Assembly (NCBI GenBank): GCA_027334785.1
Contig: DAHWQF010000059.1
Span: 1-11,558, forward strand
Source: Acidimicrobiaceae bacterium
GTDB taxonomy: Bacteria; Actinomycetota; Acidimicrobiia; Acidimicrobiales; Palsa-688
DNA length: 11,558 nucleotides
Direction: 5' to 3'
Part shown: positions 1 to 5,553 of the stretch, in pieces
How the letters are laid out: each line of letters starts with the position of its first letter
Position numbering within the stretch: the first letter of the stretch is position 1
Notes under the pieces: model-generated
Database searches by the model: none
The model's input: only the letters and a program-made list of their open reading frames with translations
Told to the model about the DNA's origin: nothing
Made by a program: the position numbers and the translations under genes

Positions 1-1878
1 GATCACAAGCACCGCCACACCGCTGGCGGCAGCCCGCCTGGTGTACTGGAAGACGTTCTCCGTTTCCTTGACCGACAAGGCCGCCGTCGGCTCGTCCAGC
101 AGGAGAAGCCTTTTCTCGAAGTACACGGCCCGGCCGATACTCAAGGCCTGCCCCTCGCCGCCCGAGAGCGTGCCCACGCCCTGGTCCACCGAGCTCAGGT
201 TGGCGAGGCCGATCTCACTGAGGGCCCGTGCCGTCTCCCAGCGCATGCGCGTGGTGTCGAGCACCGACCGCTTTCGCAGCTCCGCCCCGAGGAAGAAGTT
301 CCTCCAGACGTTCATCGTGCCCACCAAAGCCAAGTCCTGATAAACGGTCGAGATACCCGCCTTACGGGCGGCCTTGGAGCTCCTGAACGCAACGCGTCGC
401 CCGTCGAAGTGCAGCTCTCCCGAAGTTGGCCCGTAAACGCCCGAGACTATCTTCACTATCGTGGACTTGCCTGCGCCATTGTCGCCCAAAAGGGCAAGGA
501 TCTCGCCGCCGTTGATGCTGAAGCTGACGTCATCGACTGCTACTACGGGGCCGAACTTCCTCGTAACGTGGCGGAGCTCCAAAACGGGTGCCCCAGTCTT
601 GCCTGGCATGAGGCCGTCGCTAGCGAAGCTCGGCATTTTCAGCCCGTCATCACCCAACCCGCTTTCGACCGGGGCGTACCCCGCCGCCGGCGGCTTCTCG
701 TCACCGGCACCCTGGTGAAACCGGGCCGGTAGTACCTTCTCCGCACCTTGCGGTAAGGCCTCCCCGCCGTGCGCCCCGCCCGGCCGTCCCTCACCGAGCG
801 CCGGGGGGTTGCGGCGCTCGACCAGCGAGGCGAAATTGAGGCCAAGCCGCTTCGCCACGGTAGAGAACCCTTCCATCTTTATCTGTAGGACCACCGCACC
901 TATGAGGACGATCCCGACAAAGAACTCGTAGTAAGTGGTCGATGCACCCGAGAGCACCAGCCCGGTGTCGATCACGCCGAGGAAGAACGAGCCCAGGACA
1001 CCGCCGTAGATGGTCCCGACACCCCCGAAAAGCGCAGTGCCGCCGATCACCGCAGCCGCGATAGCCTGCAGTTGCAGGCCGGAACCGGCGGATGCCTCGA
1101 CATCGCCGTAGAGGGCGAACAGAACCACGCCCGAAAAGGCCGCGCTGGCCCCGCATATCATGAAAAGCGCCATCTTGGTCCAGTTGACGCGCACACCAGT
1201 GTTGGCCGCGGCCTGCCTGGAGCCGCCCACCGCGAAGACATGGTTGCCAAAGGCGGTCTTGTGGAGCACGAAAGCAACGACAGCGGCAAAACCAAACCAC
1301 CAGACCACCTGCCACTGGACCTGAGAACCAGCGATCCCACCACTAAAGATGTGGAAGCTCCGCGGCACCGCCGTAATGCTCACCGGGGAACCGCCAGTGA
1401 TCATGAGGATGACGCCGGCGATCCCGTAGTAAGTGCCGAGGGTCGTGATGAACGACGGGATGCCGAACGCAAGCGTTATGAAGCCGTTGAGGAAGCCGAG
1501 GCCAGCGCCGAGTGCGATAGAAATCAGAACGGCCGGAGCGATGCCAAGGGGCTGGAAAAGAGCGGCAAAGGTCATCGCGGCGCCTACGAAGGTCTGGCCC
1601 ACAGAAAGATCGAACTCGCCCCCGATCATGAGCATCGTGACACCGATAGCGATGAAGCCAACTTCCGCGCTCGTGCTCAGCGCACCCCCGAGGTTGTTGA
1701 CGGTGAAGAGCTTGCCCCCGCTCGTGACTTCTAGCACGAGCAGCAACACGACCACGACGCCGACGACCGTGACCATGCGGACGCTGACATACGACGTGAA
1801 GCGTCGTGACAGCAACGATGGCACTACTTGTAGTTCCGTTGCACCTCGTGTCTTCAGGGCTGGCTGCAATGATCTCAC
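1..1878 (-). CDS. Fused ribose-type ABC sugar permease and ATPase (one reading frame, 3' end beyond window)
   Basis: This is one uninterrupted frame of 626 codons reaching the window edge. Residues about 27-350 are a RbsC/FrcC-type inner-membrane permease: first membrane segment near 35-52, the family motif GGEFDLSVG at 86-94, the NGFITLAFGIPSFITTLGT stretch near 131-149, the AVGGSRQAAANTGV loop near 217, and IGGTALFGGVGTIYGG near 274. A hydrophilic Gly/Pro/Ala-rich linker (about 354-428) leads into an ATPase domain with Walker A GDNGAGKST (465-473), Q-loop Gln514, signature LSGGE (571-575) and Walker B LLLLDEP (591-597). The TAALSVKET stretch after Walker B resembles single-domain FrcA-type ATPases rather than double-domain RbsA. 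The H-loop lies off the window. The GTG start at 1878 is chosen because GGAG lies five bases upstream. Permease and ATPase are normally separate genes in this family. An internal ATG at 636 or 609 could also make a free ATPase. It probably forms the membrane core for the binding protein encoded upstream. Confidence 0.9.
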   Translation of the reverse strand, partial: MRSLQPALKTRGATELQVVPSLLSRRFTSYVSVRMVTVVGVVVVLLLVLEVTSGGKLFTVNNLGGALSTSAEVGFIAIGVTMLMIGGEFDLSVGQTFVGAAMTFAALFQPLGIAPAVLISIALGAGLGFLNGFITLAFGIPSFITTLGTYYGIAGVILMITGGSPVSITAVPRSFHIFSGGIAGSQVQWQVVWWFGFAAVVAFVLHKTAFGNHVFAVGGSRQAAANTGVRVNWTKMALFMICGASAAFSGVVLFALYGDVEASAGSGLQLQAIAAAVIGGTALFGGVGTIYGGVLGSFFLGVIDTGLVLSGASTTYYEFFVGIVLIGAVVLQIKMEGFSTVAKRLGLNFASLVERRNPPALGEGRPGGAHGGEALPQGAEKVLPARFHQGAGDEKPPAAGYAPVESGLGDDGLKMPSFASDGLMPGKTGAPVLELRHVTRKFGPVVAVDDVSFSINGGEILALLGDNGAGKSTIVKIVSGVYGPTSGELHFDGRRVAFRSSKAARKAGISTVYQDLALVGTMNVWRNFFLGAELRKRSVLDTTRMRWETARALSEIGLANLSSVDQGVGTLSGGEGQALSIGRAVYFEKRLLLLDEPTAALSVKETENVFQYTRRAAASGVAVLVI

Positions 1879-1925
1879 GACCTCTCCTAGAGGTATTGCC
1901 AACAAATGCTGGGACGGGGTAGCCG

Positions 1926-1971
1926 CCGCTACCCCCGCAGGCGAGCTAGGGGCTTACCACGGGGGTAGCGG
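1926..1971 (-). promoter_or_regulatory. Perfect 12-bp stem hairpin between binding-protein and transporter genes
   Basis: The arms CCGCTACCCCCG (1926-1937) and CGGGGGTAGCGG (1960-1971) are exact reverse complements separated by 22 bases. They fill most of the 114-base gap between the binding-protein stop and the permease-ATPase start. No T-run follows on the minus strand, so a classical intrinsic terminator is unlikely. A hairpin here fits a 3' mRNA stabiliser or partial attenuator that keeps the binding protein more abundant than the membrane component. That role is inferred from other binding-protein operons; the stem itself is seen directly. Confidence 0.7.
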
Positions 1972-1992
1972 AACGCACTGCTCGTTTCTGGT

Positions 1993-3036
1993 CTACATCC
2001 CGGTTTGGTCCACGACCGAAGGCTTGAACCATCCCTTGCCAATGTTGTGCGGTGTGTAGGTCAAAAAGACCGGCCCGGTGTCCATGTTGATCGGGTAGGA
2101 CTTGTAGTAGACCGCGTCGTACAAGTCGACCAAGGCGTCGTAGCCCTGGAGGAACGGTTGCTGGTCGACGGTGACCTTGACCCAGCCATCTTCCATGTAA
2201 GTGTTGGTCACGGCGTCGTCATCGAAACCAACCATCGGTACCTTCTTCGGCGTCAGGCCCAGCGCGGTCGCGCCCTCGACCACCGCCTGCTCGCCGGCGC
2301 TCCCGAGCGCCACTACCAGGGCCGGCTCACCATGGGCTTCGAAGTAAGCCTTCATTATGCTGGCTGATTGTGGGACGTTGTAGTCGAGGTTGATGACGGT
2401 GACCTTGATGCCCAAGGGGTCCACGATCTTTTCCATGCCCTGATAGCGGTTGTTGCAGGTCTCGTTCGTATAGCACTGGTCTGCTACGACAATGGTCTGG
2501 CCTTTATGCAGGTGGAACATGGGCACGACCTCTTTGGCCAAGTCCTCGCCAGCCACCTCATTGTGCTGGCCCACGTACGCCTCGACGGGGTTGGTTGTCA
2601 GGTTTACACCGTGGGGGAGGCTGTTGTAGGCGATGATCGGTATATGGAGGGACCTGGCCCGTTGGATGTTTGCCGAGAAGGCGGTTGAGCTCACGACCGA
2701 AAATGCGATCCCGGCAGGGTGTGAGTTGATGATGGTGGTGAGGAGGTCGTTCTCCTGCGCTATCTCTCCAGAGCACTTGAGCGGGTCCTCGATCTTGAGC
2801 GTGATGCCCAGTTGCTTGGCTGCAGCCCGGCCACCGTTGTTGACGGCGGCCCAGAACGGGTTGTCTGGGCAGCTTTGGTAAAGCTCGTAGTAGACGCCGC
2901 CAGAAGCCGAAGCCTTGGTCGAGGCACTGGCAGTGCTTGTGGCAATAGGCGCCGTCGCCGCCAACCCGAGCACAGCCAGAGGAGCTGCCAACAGGGCGGC
3001 CGAAATTCTGCTCCCGCGTTTACATAGCAGTGACAT
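1993..3036 (-). CDS. Secreted sugar-binding protein of an ABC importer (periplasmic-binding-protein type 1 fold)
   Basis: This 347-residue protein captures a substrate outside the cell and hands it to the permease encoded next. A basic N-terminus and hydrophobic core (about 8-30) with small residues before STASAS at 34-39 make a Sec signal peptide. The mature part has family hallmarks: PDNPFW (57-62), then an Asn/Gly-rich helix, GFDDD (270-274) and DQQPFLQGYDA (291-301), matching ribose/xylose/fructose-type binding proteins. The ATG at 3036 is preceded by an AGGGG run ten bases upstream. The frame stays open further upstream to 3234, but that stretch has no signal-peptide character and is judged leader DNA. 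There is no lipobox cysteine: Cys5 precedes the hydrophobic core. The mature part holds Cys56, Cys88, Cys188 and Cys194, which could form disulphides. Substrate cannot be assigned; a sugar is likely from the operon. Confidence 0.88.
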   Translation of the reverse strand: MSLLCKRGSRISAALLAAPLAVLGLAATAPIATSTASASTKASASGGVYYELYQSCPDNPFWAAVNNGGRAAAKQLGITLKIEDPLKCSGEIAQENDLLTTIINSHPAGIAFSVVSSTAFSANIQRARSLHIPIIAYNSLPHGVNLTTNPVEAYVGQHNEVAGEDLAKEVVPMFHLHKGQTIVVADQCYTNETCNNRYQGMEKIVDPLGIKVTVINLDYNVPQSASIMKAYFEAHGEPALVVALGSAGEQAVVEGATALGLTPKKVPMVGFDDDAVTNTYMEDGWVKVTVDQQPFLQGYDALVDLYDAVYYKSYPINMDTGPVFLTYTPHNIGKGWFKPSVVDQTGM

Positions 3037-3097
3037 CCGAATGAATCCCCTTTCTACTGGAAGTAATACCCAGCCCTCTTTTTCTTTTAGGAAGTAG

Positions 3098-3126
3098 ATA
3101 GTAGCATGGATGACCGGCCCAGTCTG
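3098..3126 (-). promoter_or_regulatory. Possible promoter of the sugar-uptake genes
   Basis: On the minus strand CAGACT (3126-3121; matches only the GAC core of a -35 box) lies 17 bases before TACTAT (3103-3098), which fits the loose actinobacterial TANNNT -10 form. This would give a leader of roughly 55 bases ahead of the binding-protein ATG. The -35 match is weak, so this is only a candidate. The 288-base gap between the enolase-family gene and the binding-protein gene does make a separate promoter here plausible. Confidence 0.25.
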
Positions 3127-3160
3127 TACGAAAAGGTACCGGCACCACGGAGGCTGAATA

Positions 3161-3172
3161 TAGCTCAAGCTA
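3161..3172. promoter_or_regulatory. Short inverted repeat, possible operator
   Basis: The 12 bases hold arms TAGCT and AGCTA around a two-base centre, about 35 bases upstream of the candidate -35 box. The position suits a regulator site, but five-base arms occur by chance often, and no regulator gene is visible in the window. Confidence 0.2.
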
Positions 3173-3203
3173 GCATTACGATCATGGCAACCAGGCAGAC
3201 CGT

Positions 3204-3221
3204 GCGGGACAAGGGTCCCGC
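3204..3221 (-). terminator. Compact GC-rich hairpin downstream of the enolase-family gene
   Basis: GCGGGAC and GTCCCGC form a perfect 7-bp stem with a 4-base loop, about 104 bases after the enolase-family stop. No T-run follows in either direction, so it could be a weak (L-shaped) terminator, an attenuator in the leader of the binding-protein gene, or an operator. Confidence 0.3.
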
Positions 3222-3249
3222 TGGGAACGCGCATAGAGTGGCAGCCACA

Positions 3250-3282
3250 CTACGGTGGATAGGATACCACGCCTGCCCCCAT
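3250..3282 (-). CDS. Possible 10-codon leader peptide with strong ribosome binding site
   Basis: A near-ideal Shine-Dalgarno run, GGAGAGGAGGG (3297-3287), sits five bases before an ATG at 3282. That ATG opens the frame MGAGVVSYPP and then a TAG stop. It lies 42 bases after the enolase-family stop, inside the leader of the binding-protein gene. There is no run of one regulatory amino acid as in classic attenuators, and the purine-rich run may be chance. The ribosome binding site is clear; the gene call is speculative. Confidence 0.2.
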   Translation of the reverse strand: MGAGVVSYPP

Positions 3283-3324
3283 ATGGCCCTCCTCTCCTTT
3301 TTGTGGCTCTTGTTCGGTCGGTCT

Positions 3325-4542
3325 TCAGAGCGACGTGGTCCGGGCCCTTGCGTCAGGGCGCCGGGGGATCTCCGGGCGTAACTCGGTACCAAGCCCGGGG
3401 CCTGGTGGAGGCCTGATCCGCCCCGCCTCGATCGGGGGGAGCTCGGTCACCAGTTCGCCGTACCAGCCGTGGTAGTGCGCCCGCACTGTCTCTTGCACGA
3501 AAGCATTGGGCACGTTGACCGATAGGTGGGTGGAGGCCACCAGCGTGACCGGCCCGGTGCAATCGTGGAGACCGACCGGCGTGAGGTAGGCCTCGGCGAG
3601 GGAGGCGATCTTCTTCGCCTCACCGACTCCGCCGCACCACGCAAGATCCACGAGCACTACCCCTACGAGGCCCTGCTCGAGGAGGGGCAAGTAGGCACCC
3701 CGCCCAGCCAGTGTCTCGCTCAGTGCGAACACCGAGGATGTGACGGAGGCAAGTTCGCGTAGCGTCACGGGCTGGAAGCCAGGCCGCAGGGGATCCTCGA
3801 TCCACATCGGCCGGAAATCTTCGAGCGCCCGCACGATCTGCCGTGCCGCCGGCAGGTTCCACAGGCCGTGCAGTTCGGCCAAGATCTCCATCTCTTCCCC
3901 GACGGCAGCGCGGATCTTCCGGAACGGCTCCAGCGCGGCCTGGAGCTCGTCGGGCCGGATGTACTGGCCTGCCCAGCGTTCCGCGTAGGGGTCGAAGGGC
4001 CATATCTTCATTGCCCGTACGCCGCTGTCGAGCAGGTCGCGAGCTAGGTCGCCGGCATGGTGAAGGAAACCATCGAGGTCCTCGTACCGCCCGCTGCTGC
4101 CATTGCCCGGTAGCCCCCAATTGGCTACAGCTTGACCACCAGGAGTGCGGATGTACTGCGGACCAGCGCAGGTGTTGTAGACAGGGATGCTTTCGCGGCT
4201 CGCTCCTCCCAGCAACTGGTAGAGAGGTTGGCCGCACACCTTGCCGAGGATGTCCCACAGGGCGATGTCGACAGCCGAATTACCCCGCATCTCGGCCCCG
4301 GTGCTGGTGGCACCGACGTAGGGCTTGAGAGCCTGCGCCAAGCGGTCCACCTGCAGCGGGTCGCAGCCAAGAAGCCGAGGTGCAGCGGTCCCGTGCAGGT
4401 ACGACTCGATCTCCGCTGCCCCAAAGAAGGTTTCGCCCAGGCCAACGATGCCCTCGTCGGTCTGCACCCGGACGAAGCACAGGTTCGGGTAGGCCCCCAC
4501 CCGGACGGTCTCGAGCCCGGAGATCTTCATGAAGGTCGGCAC
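3325..4542 (-). CDS. Enolase-superfamily (mandelate racemase subgroup) sugar-acid dehydratase-like enzyme
   Basis: This 405-residue protein has the family's usual length and order: an N-terminal capping domain (GLGETFFG, 34-41) and a TIM barrel. Probable metal ligands are Glu224 (AELHG), Glu249 (WIEDP) and Glu276 (SETLAGR). Lys179 lies in MKIWPFD, and a His326/Asp299 pair (GLHDCTGPV; VDLAWCGG) would serve as acid/base dyad. Members with this pattern usually dehydrate aldonic acids such as galactonate, gluconate or fuconate to 2-keto-3-deoxy acids; that role is inferred. The second Lys of the classic KxK motif is Trp, which argues against a simple racemase. The GTG at 4542 has GGGAGG seven bases upstream. 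An ATG at 4530 (MKISGLE) is nearly as good, with GGAGG twelve bases upstream. It follows the dehydrogenase gene after 244 bases, consistent with one pathway. The exact substrate is unknown. Confidence 0.85.
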   Translation of the reverse strand: MPTFMKISGLETVRVGAYPNLCFVRVQTDEGIVGLGETFFGAAEIESYLHGTAAPRLLGCDPLQVDRLAQALKPYVGATSTGAEMRGNSAVDIALWDILGKVCGQPLYQLLGGASRESIPVYNTCAGPQYIRTPGGQAVANWGLPGNGSSGRYEDLDGFLHHAGDLARDLLDSGVRAMKIWPFDPYAERWAGQYIRPDELQAALEPFRKIRAAVGEEMEILAELHGLWNLPAARQIVRALEDFRPMWIEDPLRPGFQPVTLRELASVTSSVFALSETLAGRGAYLPLLEQGLVGVVLVDLAWCGGVGEAKKIASLAEAYLTPVGLHDCTGPVTLVASTHLSVNVPNAFVQETVRAHYHGWYGELVTELPPIEAGRIRPPPGPGLGTELRPEIPRRPDARARTTSL

Positions 4543-4627
4543 CCTCCGGCCTCCCGGACCAGGAGACAGCTGACCTCAAGCAGTAGAGCGGACTGCTGTT
4601 TCGAGGCCAACCTTCGCCCCGGGGCTC

Positions 4628-4642
4628 GGGTAACAAGTACCC
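4628..4642. promoter_or_regulatory. Inverted repeat upstream of the enolase-family gene, possible operator
   Basis: GGGTA and TACCC flank a five-base centre, with a TTGACC box (4652-4647, minus strand) four bases before it in the direction of transcription. No matching -10 box is visible at the right distance. It may be a regulator site in the 244-base gap between the dehydrogenase and enolase-family genes. The rest of that gap shows only a weak six-base hairpin near 4580-4600. Confidence 0.2.
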
Positions 4643-4772
4643 CCTCGGTCAAGCCGGCGAGCGTGGCACACACGACTGGCTCGACTAGGACGACCACTCC
4701 GCAATTGTCGGGCCAGCCGAGCCGGCAGTCAAATCATCCGCCTCGATGGACGACCCCTGGGTGCCCGGTTAC

Positions 4773-4787
4773 ACCGCAGAGAGCGGT
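4773..4787 (-). other. Small hairpin overlapping the dehydrogenase stop codon
   Basis: ACCGC and GCGGT form a 5-bp stem with a 5-base loop beginning at the last base of the TGA stop. No T-run follows. It could slow exonucleases or be chance; the evidence is only the repeat itself. Confidence 0.2.
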
Positions 4788-5545
4788 CAAAGGGGGCCGA
4801 GCGAGCACCCCCCATCGACGCGAAGCGCCGAGCCGGTCATGTAAGCGGCCAAGGGGGAGCATAAGAAGGCAAAGGCGTCTGCAATGCTTCGCGGGTCCTG
4901 GAGTTCGCCGAGAGCCACCACCTGCTGAGCCCGCCGCCGGTAAGCAGGGTCATCGTCCCACTGTCGCCTGGCCATACCCGCGGCCGCGATACCCGGCAGG
5001 ACAGCATTGGCCCTGATCCCGAAAGGGGCCAGTTCCTTGGCGAAGCTTCGCATGAGCGAGTGCAGCGCGGCCTTGCTCGCAGAGTAGGGGGCTATCTCTG
5101 GCCAAGGGTAGTCCTGGACCCATGAGCTGGTAAAGATCAAGTGGCCTCCCGTCCCGGCGGCTTTCCACCGCCTCGCGGCTGCCTGAGCGAGGACGAACGC
5201 TCCCCGGAGGTTGACTCTGAACAACTCGTCAAAGGAAGCCAGCGGGTAGTCGAGGATCGGGTGGCTCTCGACAATGCCGGCGTGGCAGCAGACTGTGGTA
5301 GGCAAGCGGCCACAGCCATCGGCGACCGCTTCCAGCATCGCCTCGACCTCTGGGGCCTCGCTCACATCGGCCCGGTAGTGCAGGACCTGAGCCCGGTCAG
5401 ATAGCTCAGTACGGGTCGCGACATCGACCGAGACGACTCTTGCCCCCAGCTCGGTGAGGCGGTGGCAGACCGGCCGGCCGAGCGCCCCCTCGCCCCCGCT
5501 GATCACAACAAGCTCACCACTCAGGTCGAGATTTGTCACGGGCAC
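4787..5545 (-). CDS. Short-chain dehydrogenase/reductase, probable sugar or polyol dehydrogenase (NAD-type)
   Basis: At 252 residues this is a typical classical SDR. The cofactor loop is SGGEGALG (16-23), a variant of TGxxxGxG. Asp41 at the end of the second strand (VVSVDV) suggests NAD rather than NADP. CHAG (87-90) replaces the usual NNAG. The active site is Asn112, Ser140 or Ser141, Tyr154 and Lys158 (YSASK), and the C-terminal TGSALRVDGG is typical. It would act in the cytoplasm, most likely oxidising a sugar to a lactone, or a hydroxy acid. That is inferred from the neighbouring dehydratase and importer. The GTG at 5545 begins 8 bases after the rng stop; a second GTG at 5539 has GGTAGG five bases upstream and may be the real start. 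The tight junction implies co-transcription or translational coupling with rng, an odd partner for sugar catabolism. Confidence 0.88.
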   Translation of the reverse strand: MPVTNLDLSGELVVISGGEGALGRPVCHRLTELGARVVSVDVATRTELSDRAQVLHYRADVSEAPEVEAMLEAVADGCGRLPTTVCCHAGIVESHPILDYPLASFDELFRVNLRGAFVLAQAAARRWKAAGTGGHLIFTSSWVQDYPWPEIAPYSASKAALHSLMRSFAKELAPFGIRANAVLPGIAAAGMARRQWDDDPAYRRRAQQVVALGELQDPRSIADAFAFLCSPLAAYMTGSALRVDGGCSLGPL

Positions 5546-5553
5546 CTACCCGC

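Noticed and set aside
791..1315. Minus-strand open frame of 174 codons
   Set aside because: It lies out of frame inside the permease part of the fusion gene and is Arg/Cys-rich without membrane segments.
3037..3234. Upstream extension of the binding-protein frame
   Set aside because: The 66 extra residues have no signal-peptide or domain character, and they would bury the clear signal peptide starting at 3036.
4132..5016. Plus-strand open frame of 294 codons across the dehydrogenase/enolase-family gap
   Set aside because: It is antisense to the ends of two well-supported genes, changes character along its length and has no domain.
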